From: Azospirillum brasilense
Lineage (GTDB): Bacteria; Pseudomonadota; Alphaproteobacteria; Azospirillales; Azospirillaceae
DNA: 64,000 nt
Direction of reading: 5' to 3'
Assembly (NCBI RefSeq): GCF_007827815.1
Contig: NZ_VITH01000012.1
Location: 1-64,000 of the forward strand
The notes under the pieces are model-generated. The model searched no databases, was not told the DNA's origin, and was given only the letters and a program-made list of their open reading frames with translations. Shown here piece after piece: positions 41,580 through 49,749 of the stretch. Position 1 is the first letter of the stretch. Each line of letters opens with the position of its first letter. Position numbers and translations under genes: made by a program.

Positions 41580-41651
41580 CTGCACTGCAGCAATGGCTAA
41601 ACTATGGGCAGATGTCCGTGGAGTCAACAAAGAATCTTGTGCGTCGCACAA
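41580..41651 (-). promoter_or_regulatory. Phasin 2 promoter with two PhaR-like operators
   Basis: On the reverse strand TTGACT (41622-41627) and TAGTTT (41599-41604) are 17 bases apart. CTGCACTGCAG (41580-41590), an exact CTGC-N3-GCAG, lies at the start site, and TTGTGC-N3-GCACAA (41637-41651) lies upstream of the -35. The layout copies that of phasin 1, with centres 59 bases apart. The rest of the gap (41652-41877) shows no gene. Confidence 0.75.
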
Positions 41652-41877
41652 TATATCAGTTGAGCCCGGTCCCTTTGCTTGGGCGGTACGGCGCAAGCCC
41701 ACCGTTCCGCCCCATGGGAAATCCGATCCACTTCGGCTCGACTGGGCGGAGCCTTTACGAAAGCTTTACCGCCGATCCTGCCCAATCCTACCCTGCCCGC
41801 CGAAGGGACGCGCTTCGGCCAAAGGTCAGACCAACCGCGGCGGAACGTCGCAGCTTTCAGTTCGGGAACGTTCTTTC

Positions 41878-42639
41878 ATGACCTATTGCCTCGGCATCAA
41901 GACCCGCGACGGCCTGATCGGCCTGTCCGACGGGCGCATCACCAGCGGCTCGCAGCTCTCGTCCGCGCGCAAGGTGACCATGGTGGGCAGCGGCGGCGAC
42001 CGCTTCTTCATCCTGAATTCGGGCCTGCGCAGCGTGCGCGACAAGACGCTGGCCTACCTGCGTCGCGACATGTCCCGCCGCCGCGGCGAGACCTACCCGA
42101 CCATGCTGGACGCGCTGTCGGCCTTCACCGCCTGCCTGCGCCAGGTGGCGGCGGAGGACAAGGAGGCGCTGGAGGCGTCCAAGCTGGCCTTCAACCTGCA
42201 CGCCATCATCGGCGGACAGCTCGCCGAGGACCGCGAGCCCTACATGTTCCTGGTCTATCCGGAAGGCAACTGGATCGAGGTGGACGAGCGCACGCCCTAC
42301 CTGTCGATCGGCGCCACCGCCTACGGCAAGCCGATCCTGGACCGCGCGCTGTCCTACAGCACGGACATGCAGACGGCGCTGAAGATCGCCTACCTGTCGT
42401 TCGACAGCACGCGCTTCTCGTCCAACGATGTCGGCTTCCCCATCGACATGGTGACCTTCAACGCCCAGGAGCGGCTGTGGCGCCAGTCGAACTTCGACTA
42501 CGACGATCTGGTCGAGCAGCGCCTGTGGTGGAACCGCAACATCACCGAGTTGGCCCGGCGCATGCCGGACGGTCCGTGGGTGGACACGCTGCTGGCCGCC
42601 GGCGCGCGTGCGGATGTCGCTGAGGAAGAGGTGGTCTGA
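41878..42639 (+). CDS. Proteasome-type protease, Anbu-like
   Basis: The 253-residue product belongs to the COG3484 group (Anbu), bacterial relatives of HslV and the proteasome beta subunit. After removal of Met the N-terminal Thr2 of MTYCLGIKTRDGLIGLSDGR would be the nucleophile, with SDGR and K32 (SSARKVTMV) as the further catalytic region. Anbu is often encoded with an ATP-grasp ligase, an alpha-E protein and a transglutaminase-like protein; none of these lies here, so this is a stand-alone copy. Sequence around the active site (GLIGLSDGRITSGS) differs from the usual Anbu (GLVFASDTRTNAG), so it may form its own subgroup. Confidence 0.82.
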   Translation: MTYCLGIKTRDGLIGLSDGRITSGSQLSSARKVTMVGSGGDRFFILNSGLRSVRDKTLAYLRRDMSRRRGETYPTMLDALSAFTACLRQVAAEDKEALEASKLAFNLHAIIGGQLAEDREPYMFLVYPEGNWIEVDERTPYLSIGATAYGKPILDRALSYSTDMQTALKIAYLSFDSTRFSSNDVGFPIDMVTFNAQERLWRQSNFDYDDLVEQRLWWNRNITELARRMPDGPWVDTLLAAGARADVAEEEVV

Positions 42640-42653
42640 GGTGTGAAGCCTTG

Positions 42654-42738
42654 CCCCCTCCCTAACCCTCCCCCGCTATCGCAGGGGAGGGGACTGATCT
42701 CCCTCTCCCACGCAGCGGGGGAGGGCCGGGGAGGGGGC
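42654..42738. repeat. Palindromic GC-rich repeat, copy 4
   Basis: Outer arms CCCCCTCCCTAACCCTCCCC and GAGGGCCGGGGAGGGGG enclose two hairpins (CCCCGC/TATCG/GGGG and CTCCCAC/GCAGCGGGGGAG). It lies between the convergent protease and lipoprotein genes. Confidence 0.8.
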
Positions 42739-42755
42739 GATGTCAGCCCTGCCCG

Positions 42756-43556
42756 CTACTTCCCGGCGAACAGCCACGTCCCGAAGGGAGCGGTCGGCCC
42801 GATCAGCCCGTCGCGGCCCACCTGCACTTCGAACACCACGCCGGCGCTGTCCACCTGCCCGCCGGTCGGCAGGGTTCGCGGCGCGTCCTGCGGGCGCGGC
42901 AGGGCGGGGTAGGGCACGCCGGTCCCCTGCGCGCTGCCGTCCAGCTCCTTCAGCGGCCCGTCGAAGCGGATGTCGGAGAAGCGGTCGGACGGGTAAGGGT
43001 AGGCGTTGAAGAACCAGCTTCCCCGCCGGCAGCCGTTGATCAGCCAATAGACGCCGTTGGACGGCAGGCGCACCCCGCTCGGCGCCGGCTCGAAGGCGCC
43101 GCTCTCGTAGAGGCGCAGGACGAACAGGGCGAACTGGCGCGGCGAGAGCTGGGCCTTGGCGACCGGGCCGCGGGCGACCGCCGCCGGGTCGTCCAGGTCG
43201 ATGCGGGCGAGGTCGGTGGCCTCCAGGACACGCGCCTCGACCAGCGCGCCGCCGGTGCCGCGGTCGCCGACGATGTCGTAGGTCCGCACATGCTTCTGGT
43301 AATCGGCGTTGAAGACCAGCCGGTAGCGGTCGGTCTCCCCCTTGGTGCAGGCGGCGCGCAGGTCGTCGCCGTTGAGGTAGCTGACCCAGGTGAGCTTGCG
43401 CGCCACCGGGTTGTCGGTCGGCCCGACCGAGGCGCAGCCGGCGAGAAGAACCGCAGCGGCCACCCCCAGCCCCATCACCGTCGCAATCCGTCCTCTACGT
43501 CCGTCCCGTGGGGCAGCGCGCGGAGTCGTCGGGCGTCGCTCGGGCGGGCGGGTCAT
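42756..43556 (-). CDS. Lipoprotein of unknown function
   Basis: The 266-residue product has an Arg-rich start and a lipobox VLLAGC with Cys41. The mature part contains VARKLTWVSYLNGDDLRAAC and NADYQKHVRTYDIVGD, and a segment YWLINGCRRGSWFFNAYPYP. It has two further cysteines, so a periplasmic disulfide is possible. I know of no function. Conserved proteins with this layout occur in related alphaproteobacteria. It is divergent from the carboxypeptidase gene. Confidence 0.7.
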   Translation of the reverse strand: MTRPPERRPTTPRAAPRDGRRGRIATVMGLGVAAAVLLAGCASVGPTDNPVARKLTWVSYLNGDDLRAACTKGETDRYRLVFNADYQKHVRTYDIVGDRGTGGALVEARVLEATDLARIDLDDPAAVARGPVAKAQLSPRQFALFVLRLYESGAFEPAPSGVRLPSNGVYWLINGCRRGSWFFNAYPYPSDRFSDIRFDGPLKELDGSAQGTGVPYPALPRPQDAPRTLPTGGQVDSAGVVFEVQVGRDGLIGPTAPFGTWLFAGK

Positions 43557-43717
43557 GAGGTGCCTCGCGTCCAGTCGGGAGGGGGAAAAGGTCCTGCGCT
43601 TCCGGGAAGATGGATCGGCGGTCGCGCTCCTTCAACGCGGTTCGCCCCCGACGGGTCCACGCCTCATCCAATTTCGTCACAGCGCCACCGAAGAAATCAA
43701 AGCGGCAAATTAACGAA

Positions 43718-43746
43718 TTGTCGCTAGACACTGATTTCCATGGAAT
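43718..43746 (+). promoter_or_regulatory. Possible promoter of the D,D-carboxypeptidase gene
   Basis: TTGTCG (43718-43723) and TGGAAT (43741-43746) are spaced by 17 bases. A ten-base palindrome TTCCATGGAA overlaps the -10. The ATG follows 47 bases later. Confidence 0.35.
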
Positions 43747-43792
43747 TTACCATTGCGCCAAACAGCAAGTATTAGCCTTTGGCGGGGGCATC

Positions 43793-45184
43793 ATGAACGT
43801 AACGGGCCAGACCGTTCGAAGCCTGCTTTTGGCGTTCGCTTGGAGCGGGCGCGAAACGGAGGGGGAACAGGCCACAGAACGTTTGGCGAATGGACGTTCG
43901 ACTCTGAGAAGTGCCTTCAGCATTACCCCTTTCGTTCGGGGTCTGTGCGGCCGGGGGCTGTGCGGTGCCCTGGCGGTGCTGGCGGTGTCCGTCCTGGCGC
44001 CGCTGCCGGCGCTGGCCGCGAAATACGCGGCGATCGTCGTCGACGCGCGCACGGGTGAGGTGCTGCACGAGGAGAACGCCGACACCCTGACCTATCCGGC
44101 GTCGCTGACCAAGATGATGACGCTGTACCTGACCTTCGACGCGCTCGACGAGGGGCGGCTGCGGCTGGATCAGGCGCTGCCGGTCTCGGCCTGGGCGGAG
44201 GCGCAGTCGCCGACCAAGCTCGGGCTGCGCGCCGGCAAGACGCTGCGGGTGGAGCAGGCGATCCTCGGGCTGGTCACCAAATCGGCCAACGACGCCTCGG
44301 TCGTGCTGGCGGAGGCGCTGGGCGGCAGCGAGGCGAAGTTCGCCGAGATGATGACCCGCAAGGCCCGCGAACTGGGGATGCGCAACACCGTGTTCCGCAA
44401 CTCCAACGGCCTGCCGAACATGCAGCAGGTGACCACCGCGCGCGACTTTTCGATCCTGTCGCGGGCCATGCTGTCCGACCACTCCCGCTACTATCCCTAT
44501 TTCAGCCGGCGCGCTTTCGTCTATGGCGGGCGCAGCCTGAACAACCACAACCGGCTGATGTCGCGCTACGAGGGCATGGACGGCATCAAGACCGGCTACA
44601 CGGTGGCCAGCGGCTTCAACCTCGCGGCGTCGGCGGTGCGCGACGGGCGCCGGCTGGTCGCCGTGGTGCTGGGCGGCAAGTCGGCGGCCTCGCGCGACGC
44701 CCGCATGGAGGCAATCCTCGACAAGGCGTTCGACAAGCCGAGTCGCGGCTCCGAGGCGCCGGTCGTCGCCCGCGCCGGGGACGAGGACGCGCCGCGCGCC
44801 ACCGCCAAGGGCAGGCCGTCGGCCAAGCCGGAGACCATCGCGCAGCTCGCCTCCACCGTCTCGACCCCCGCCGCCGTCCGTCCGCCGGCCCGCGCCCGCG
44901 ACGAGGACGCCGACACGAAGGTCGACGGGTCGAAGTGGGGCGTGCAGGTCGGCGCCTTCTCGACGCGGGAGGCCAGCAAGCGGGCGCTCTCCCAGGCGAC
45001 CAAGCAGGCGCCCTTCCTGCTGCGCGCCGCCAAGCCGGCGGTGACCCCGGTGAAGGCGAACGGCGCCACCGTCTACCGCGCCCGCATGGTCGGGCTGGAC
45101 GAGGGGACCGCCCGCAAGGTCTGCTCGGAACTGACCCGCAGCGGCCACCGCTGCGTCCCGGTGTCGCCGAACGAGAAGCTGTAA
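43793..45184 (+). CDS. D-alanyl-D-alanine carboxypeptidase with SPOR domain
   Basis: This is a penicillin-binding protein of the DacA/PBP5 family (S11), which trims the terminal D-Ala of peptidoglycan stem peptides. The catalytic motifs are SLTK with Ser104, SAN with Ser164 and KTG at 266-268. A C-terminal SPOR domain at about 382-460 (WGVQVGAFSTREASKRAL) binds denuded septal glycans. The signal peptide (LCGALAVLAVSVLAPLPALA) is preceded by a long region of about 55 residues; an inner start is possible but no good ribosome binding site marks one. A perfect terminator follows. Confidence 0.93.
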   Translation: MNVTGQTVRSLLLAFAWSGRETEGEQATERLANGRSTLRSAFSITPFVRGLCGRGLCGALAVLAVSVLAPLPALAAKYAAIVVDARTGEVLHEENADTLTYPASLTKMMTLYLTFDALDEGRLRLDQALPVSAWAEAQSPTKLGLRAGKTLRVEQAILGLVTKSANDASVVLAEALGGSEAKFAEMMTRKARELGMRNTVFRNSNGLPNMQQVTTARDFSILSRAMLSDHSRYYPYFSRRAFVYGGRSLNNHNRLMSRYEGMDGIKTGYTVASGFNLAASAVRDGRRLVAVVLGGKSAASRDARMEAILDKAFDKPSRGSEAPVVARAGDEDAPRATAKGRPSAKPETIAQLASTVSTPAAVRPPARARDEDADTKVDGSKWGVQVGAFSTREASKRALSQATKQAPFLLRAAKPAVTPVKANGATVYRARMVGLDEGTARKVCSELTRSGHRCVPVSPNEKL

Positions 45185-45202
45185 GCCGTCTCTTTTCCGC
45201 CA

Positions 45203-45244
45203 CACGAAAAAAGGCGCAGCCGTGAGGCTGCGCCTTTTTTCGTG
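45203..45244. terminator. Strong bidirectional terminator
   Basis: CACGAAAAAAGGCGCAGCC pairs perfectly with the reverse arm around a GTGA loop, with an A6 run on one side and a T6 run on the other. It serves the convergent carboxypeptidase and tupA genes. Confidence 0.92.
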
Positions 45245-45263
45245 TCCGTGGAGTGGAGGCCGG

Positions 45264-46100
45264 TCAGGCGCCCGGCTCGTTGGCGTTCGGGAAGAACAGC
45301 GAATTGCCGTTGATCTTGTAGTCCGCGATGGCCTGCTGGCCCTCGGCGGAGACCAGCCAATCGACGAAGGCCTGCCCGTCGGCGGCCTTGACGTGGCTGA
45401 ACTTGGCCGGGTTCACCAGCATCACGCCATACTGGTTGAACAGGCGCTTGTCGCCCTCCACCAGGATGTCGAGGTCGCCGCGATTCTTGAAGCTGAGCCA
45501 GGTGGCGCGGTCGGTCATGGCGTAGCCGCTCACCGCGGCGGCGGTGTTCAGCGTGGCGCCCATGCCCTGACCGATGGCGCGGTACCAGCCGTCACCCGTT
45601 GTGGGATCGACGCCGGCGGTCTTCCACAGCGCCTGCTCCGACTTGTGGGTGCCGCTGTCGTCGCCGCGCGACACGAAGGGGGCCTTGGCGGCGGCGATGC
45701 TCTTCAGCGCGGCGGACACGTCCTTGCTGCCGCCGACCTTGGCCGGGTCGGCCTTCGGCCCGACGATCACGAAGTCGTTGTACATGACCGGCTTGCGCTC
45801 GGTGCTGAAGCCCTCGGCGACGAACTTGTCCTCCGACGGCTTGTGATGGACGAACAGCACGTCGGCGTCGCCGCGCTTGGCGATGTCGATGGCCTGGCCG
45901 GTGCCCTTGGCGACCACGCGGACCTCGATCCCGGTCTTCTCAGTAAACTTCGGCAGGATCGACTTGAACAGCCCCGAATCCTCGGTTGAGGTGGTCGAGG
46001 CCACGGTGATGAAGCGGTCGGCGGCGGTGGTCGGCTGAACGGAGCCGAGCAGCAGAGCCGCCGCGGCGGCGCATCCCAGCACGAAAGAACGGCGCAGCAT
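45264..46100 (-). CDS. tupA: Tungstate ABC transporter substrate-binding protein TupA
   Basis: The 278-residue periplasmic protein has a signal peptide (RRSFVLGCAAAAALLLGS) and the TupA/WtpA-type motif STTSTEDSGLF at 35-45, which cradles the oxyanion. Further family segments are KGTGQAIDIAKRGDADVLFV and SRGDDSGTHKSE. TupA proteins bind tungstate with high preference over molybdate. It is encoded after the permease gene tupB and near fdhD, mobA and the formate dehydrogenase genes, which fits supply of metal for that enzyme. No ATPase gene (tupC) is adjacent. Confidence 0.92.
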   Translation of the reverse strand: MLRRSFVLGCAAAAALLLGSVQPTTAADRFITVASTTSTEDSGLFKSILPKFTEKTGIEVRVVAKGTGQAIDIAKRGDADVLFVHHKPSEDKFVAEGFSTERKPVMYNDFVIVGPKADPAKVGGSKDVSAALKSIAAAKAPFVSRGDDSGTHKSEQALWKTAGVDPTTGDGWYRAIGQGMGATLNTAAAVSGYAMTDRATWLSFKNRGDLDILVEGDKRLFNQYGVMLVNPAKFSHVKAADGQAFVDWLVSAEGQQAIADYKINGNSLFFPNANEPGA

Positions 46101-46206
46101 CGGACTATCCCTCTCCAGATTCTCGCCCGCCTTGGTTGCGGGCTGTGGCGGCGACTATGGGAAAGTTCGAAGGGCTTTGCAAATTTTCCAGAATCGTGGC
46201 GGTGGC

Positions 46207-46902
46207 TCAGGCCCGCCGCGTCTCCCGCACCATGGCGGCGGCGAAATTCACCGACAGCGACAGCGTCATCAGTATGACCCCGAGGCCGAGCGCCAGCGGC
46301 AGGTCGCCCTTGCTGGTCTCCAGCGCGATGGAGGTGGTCATGACGCGGGTCACCCGGTCGATGTTGCCGCCGACGATCATCACCGCTCCGACCTCGGCCG
46401 AGGCCCGGCCGAAGCCGGCCAGCACGATGGTCAGCAGGCTCCAGCGCGCCTCCGACAGCAGGGTGAACAGGGTGGTCACCGGCCCGGTCCCCATCACCCT
46501 CAGCAGGTCGCCATACTCCACCAGCAGATCCTCGACGATCTGGCGGGTCAGGGCGGCGACGATGGGGACGATCAGCAGGGTCTGGGCAACGATCATCGCG
46601 GTCGGGGTGAACAGCAGCCCCAGCACGCCCAGCGGGCCGGAGCGCGACAGGATCAGATAGACGATCAGCCCCACCACCACCGGCGGCAGCCCCATCGCCG
46701 TGTTCAGGAACAGGGTCACCGCGCGCCGTCCGGGAAAGCGGAAGGCGGCGACGGCGGCGCCCAGCGGCAGGCCGATCAGGGCCGACAGCAGAACGGCGGT
46801 CAGGCTGACGCGCAGCGACAGGCCGACGATCCCCACCAGACCGGGGTCGAAATCGGCGATCAGGTGGAAGGCGGTGACGAAGGCCAGACCGAACTCATGC
46901 AT
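46207..46902 (-). CDS. tupB: Tungstate ABC transporter permease TupB
   Basis: The 231-residue membrane protein has about six helices and the ABC permease EAA-loop equivalent (RVMGTGPVTTLFTLLSEARWS, ending with GFGRASAEVGAVMIVGG). That sequence is typical of the tungstate/molybdate permease class. The start MHEFGLAFV was chosen; a TTG 12 codons earlier is possible. It is first in the operon tupB-tupA, with a gap of 106 bases between the genes. It is divergent from fdhD with 119 bases between start codons. Confidence 0.9.
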   Translation of the reverse strand: MHEFGLAFVTAFHLIADFDPGLVGIVGLSLRVSLTAVLLSALIGLPLGAAVAAFRFPGRRAVTLFLNTAMGLPPVVVGLIVYLILSRSGPLGVLGLLFTPTAMIVAQTLLIVPIVAALTRQIVEDLLVEYGDLLRVMGTGPVTTLFTLLSEARWSLLTIVLAGFGRASAEVGAVMIVGGNIDRVTRVMTTSIALETSKGDLPLALGLGVILMTLSLSVNFAAAMVRETRRA

Positions 46903-47021
46903 AAGGATACTCGTGCATACCAAGCGCTCGCGCGTCAAATCGGGGCCGCATCGCTTCCGTCTTGCGGGAGGCGATCATCCGCCGCTTGCCCCGGCGCGCA
47001 ATCTTCCCCACTCTTCCGGTC

Positions 47022-47903
47022 ATGGACCTCTCGGAATTCACCATAAGGCCGGACCCGGCGAATCCCAAGCTGACGGAGCGCGTTTCCGGGCTGGATCAGG
47101 ACGGGCGCCCGGTGGAGGCGTCGGTCACCGTGGAACGGCCGCTGACGCTGTACCTGAACGGGCAGGAGATCGTCACCATGATGACGATCGCCGACTACCC
47201 TGATTATCTGGCGGTGGGCTATCTGCTCAACCAGAACATGCTGAAGCGCGACGACCGGATCACCGGCATCGACTACGACGAGGAGATTGACACCGTCGTC
47301 GTCCGCACCGAGCGCGCCACGAACTACGAGCAGAAGCTCAAGAAGAAGACGCTGACCTCCGGTTGCGCCCAGGGCACCGCCTTCGGCGACGTGATGGAGA
47401 CCTTCGAGTCGGTGAAGCTGAACCCCGACGCGCGGCTGAAGACCTCTTGGATCTACGCCCTGTCGAAGAAGATCAACCTGACCCCCAGCCTGTATCTGGA
47501 GGCCGGCGCCATCCACGGCTGCGTGCTCTGCCAGGACGACCGCCCCCTCGTCTACATGGAGGACGTCGGGCGGCACAACGCGGTGGACAAGGTGGCGGGA
47601 TACATGCACCTGCACGGCGTGCCGGCGCACGACAAGATCTTCTACACGACCGGGCGCCTGACTTCGGAGATGGTCATCAAGACGGTGCAGATGGGCATCC
47701 CGATCCTGATCTCCCGCTCCGGCTTCACCGCCTGGGGCGTGGAGCTTGGGCGGCAGGCCAACCTGACCATGGTCGGGCGGGCCAAGGGCAAGCGCTTCCT
47801 CGCCCTGGCCGGCACCGACCGGCTGGACTTCGACGCCGACCCGGCGTCGGTCGGCGACGAGGGCGGGCGCCACCAGCGCAAGGGGAGCCGCGATGACGAG
47901 TGA
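47022..47903 (+). CDS. fdhD: Formate dehydrogenase accessory sulfurtransferase FdhD
   Basis: FdhD moves sulfur from IscS to the molybdenum/tungsten cofactor of formate dehydrogenase. The 293-residue product has the family core: VGYLLNQNM, LTSGCAQGTAFGD and AGAIHGCVLC, then YMEDVGRHNAVDK and GRLTSEMVIK. E. coli FdhD needs two cysteines in a CxxC loop; here only the first is present (SGCAQG). The start MDLSEFTIRPD gives the family length; its ribosome binding site is weak. mobA overlaps the end by 11 bases, so the two are coupled. Confidence 0.9.
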   Translation: MDLSEFTIRPDPANPKLTERVSGLDQDGRPVEASVTVERPLTLYLNGQEIVTMMTIADYPDYLAVGYLLNQNMLKRDDRITGIDYDEEIDTVVVRTERATNYEQKLKKKTLTSGCAQGTAFGDVMETFESVKLNPDARLKTSWIYALSKKINLTPSLYLEAGAIHGCVLCQDDRPLVYMEDVGRHNAVDKVAGYMHLHGVPAHDKIFYTTGRLTSEMVIKTVQMGIPILISRSGFTAWGVELGRQANLTMVGRAKGKRFLALAGTDRLDFDADPASVGDEGGRHQRKGSRDDE

Positions 47904-48519
47904 GGGCATTGCCGGCGTGCTGCTGGCCGGCGGCCTGTCGCGGCGCATGGGCGGCGGCGACAAGAGCCTGCGCACGCTCGGCGGGCGCAGCATCCTGGAG
48001 CGCATCGTCGCCACCGTACGCCCGCAGGTCGGGCCGCTGGTGCTGAACGCCAACGGCGACCCGGCGCGCTTCGCCGCCTTTGGCCTGCCGGTGGCGGCGG
48101 ACGTGGTGGAGGGCTTCGCCGGGCCGCTGGCCGGTGTGCTGACCGGGATGGAATGGGCGCGGGCCAACGCGCCGGACTGCCGCTGGCTGGCCAGCTTCGC
48201 CACGGATGCGCCTTTCATCCCCAACGATTTGGTCGCGCGTCTGGCGGCGGCGGTGGAGCGCGAGGGCGCCGACCTCGCCTGCGCCCGCTCCGACGGGCGG
48301 GAGCATCCGGTCTTCGGGCTGTGGCGGGTGGACCTCGCCGACGACCTTCGCCGCGCCATGGTGGAGGAGGACATGCGCAAGGTGGACGCCTGGACCGCCC
48401 GATACCGTCTGGCGGTTGCCGACTTCGCCACCGATCCGGTAGACCCCTTCTTCAACACCAACCGTCCCGACGATCTGGCAGAGGCGGAACGGCTGATGGC
48501 GGCGGGACTGGTCCGATGA
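47893..48519 (+). CDS. mobA: Molybdenum cofactor guanylyltransferase MobA
   Basis: MobA adds GMP to molybdopterin to form the bis-MGD cofactor of formate dehydrogenase. The 208-residue product has the nucleotide-binding motif LLAGGLSRRMGGGDKSL at 10-26, the ATDAPF metal site near 103 and FFNTNRPDDLAEAE at the end. It overlaps fdhD upstream and shares ATGA with the DUF3305 gene downstream, so fdhD-mobA-DUF3305 form one coupled unit. Confidence 0.94.
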   Translation: MTSEGIAGVLLAGGLSRRMGGGDKSLRTLGGRSILERIVATVRPQVGPLVLNANGDPARFAAFGLPVAADVVEGFAGPLAGVLTGMEWARANAPDCRWLASFATDAPFIPNDLVARLAAAVEREGADLACARSDGREHPVFGLWRVDLADDLRRAMVEEDMRKVDAWTARYRLAVADFATDPVDPFFNTNRPDDLAEAERLMAAGLVR

Positions 48520-49010
48520 GTGAAGCGCTGAACAGAACCGAGACGATGGCCCTGGGCATCGTGCTGGAGCGCCGCAAGGGCACCAGCGCCTGGGCGGAGT
48601 GGGCGTGGCGCCCAGTCTCGGTGATCCCCGGCGCCCCGCCGGTCGACGGTCCCTGGCGGTTGCTGCGCGAGGGGGAGGGCTGGGCGCACTTCCACGCCGC
48701 GACCCTGCCGCTAGAGCTGTTCCGCAGCGACACCGAAGGCTACAAGCTGAACCTGTCGCAGGAGCCGCCGCGCCTGTGGGTCGTGCTGCGCCCGGACGAG
48801 ACGGGCGAGCCGGGGGGCGTCGTGCCCTTCGTCGTCACCGCCTCCGCCCACGAATGCGAGGCCTATCAGGTCAGCGGCGTGGAGATGGTGGAAACGGTGC
48901 CGATGCCGCCGGAGGTCACGGCCCTGGTCCGCGACTTCACCGAGCAGCACCATGTGGATGTCCCCTTCGTGAAGCGCGAGCGCAAGCGGCACTTCCCGAA
49001 GCAGGGGTGA
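48516..49010 (+). CDS. DUF3305 protein, formate dehydrogenase-associated
   Basis: The 164-residue product begins MSEALNRTETMALGIVLERR and has the DUF3305 features WAEWAWRPVSVIPGAPP and SAHECEAYQVSGVEMVETVP. The family occurs beside formate dehydrogenase genes in proteobacteria, usually next to DUF3306, as here. It is soluble with no metal motif. A role in enzyme assembly is inferred from position only. The ATG overlaps the mobA stop (ATGA). Confidence 0.85.
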   Translation: MSEALNRTETMALGIVLERRKGTSAWAEWAWRPVSVIPGAPPVDGPWRLLREGEGWAHFHAATLPLELFRSDTEGYKLNLSQEPPRLWVVLRPDETGEPGGVVPFVVTASAHECEAYQVSGVEMVETVPMPPEVTALVRDFTEQHHVDVPFVKRERKRHFPKQG

Positions 49011-49039
49011 TGAATTCTTGATGGGGCTCCGGCGCCGCG

Positions 49040-49123
49040 CCCCCCTCCCAACCTCCCCCCGCTGACGCAGGGGGAGGAGCTGATTCCCTCCCCTGCGGAG
49101 CGGGGGAGGGCTAGGGTGGGGGC
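49040..49123. repeat. Palindromic GC-rich repeat, copy 5
   Basis: Outer arms CCCCCCTCCCAACCTCCCCC and GAGGGCTAGGGTGGGGGC enclose two hairpins. It separates the DUF3305 and DUF3306 genes, which are adjacent without such an element in many relatives, so it is probably a later insertion into the operon. Confidence 0.8.
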
Positions 49124-49153
49124 AATGTCCGGCGATCCCCGAGACACACCGAC

Positions 49154-49711
49154 ATGACCGACGAATCCTTCCTCTCCCGCTGGTCCCGCCTGAAGCGGCA
49201 GCCCGCCGCCCCCGCCCTGGAGCCGGTAAAGCCTCTTCCTGAGGAACCGCCCGCGCAACTTCCGGTGGACGCAGAGGCCGAGCCGGCCGAGACCGCACCG
49301 GATTCCGATGACCCGCTGAAGGACCTCCCGCCCGTCGAAGAGCTGACGCTGGAGTCCGACTTCACCCCCTTCCTGCGGGCGGAGGTCCCGGACGACCTGC
49401 ACCGGCAGGCGCTGCGAAAGCTGTGGACTTCCGACCCGGTTTTCGCCAACGACGACGGGCTGAAGGACTACGCCGACGACTACGCCAGCCTGTTCACCGG
49501 GTCCTCGCCGGTGAAGACGCTCTACCGCGTCGGCAAGGGTTTCCTCGACGCCGCCGAGGAAGCGGCGGAGAAGGCGGAGCAGGCGACCGGCGAGATGGGC
49601 GACGTCGATGAAGACGGGAAAGAAATCGTGGCGCTTCCCGAAGGTTCGGAGCCCGAGCAGACCCCCTCTGCTTCTCAGGAACCGGGTATCGATATGATAA
49701 AAAGAGCATAA
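49154..49711 (+). CDS. DUF3306 protein, formate dehydrogenase-associated
   Basis: The 185-residue product starts MTDESFLSRWSRLKRQ, the conserved DUF3306 opening (FLSRWSRxK), and has a central acidic Pro/Glu-rich segment. The conserved domain follows at about 70-115 (DFTPFLRAEVPDDLHRQALR, then LWTSDPVFANDDGLKDYADD). The C-terminus is a Glu-rich tail. The family is known only from its link with formate dehydrogenase and DUF3305; its function is not established. No membrane segment is visible. Confidence 0.85.
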   Translation: MTDESFLSRWSRLKRQPAAPALEPVKPLPEEPPAQLPVDAEAEPAETAPDSDDPLKDLPPVEELTLESDFTPFLRAEVPDDLHRQALRKLWTSDPVFANDDGLKDYADDYASLFTGSSPVKTLYRVGKGFLDAAEEAAEKAEQATGEMGDVDEDGKEIVALPEGSEPEQTPSASQEPGIDMIKRA

Positions 49712-49749
49712 CGGTAGTCCAGCCCAAGTCGCGGTAAGCACACTTCTGA

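Noticed and set aside
46101..46206. Possible tupC remnant between tupB and tupA
   Set aside because: The 106-base gap holds no Walker motif or ABC signature in any frame.
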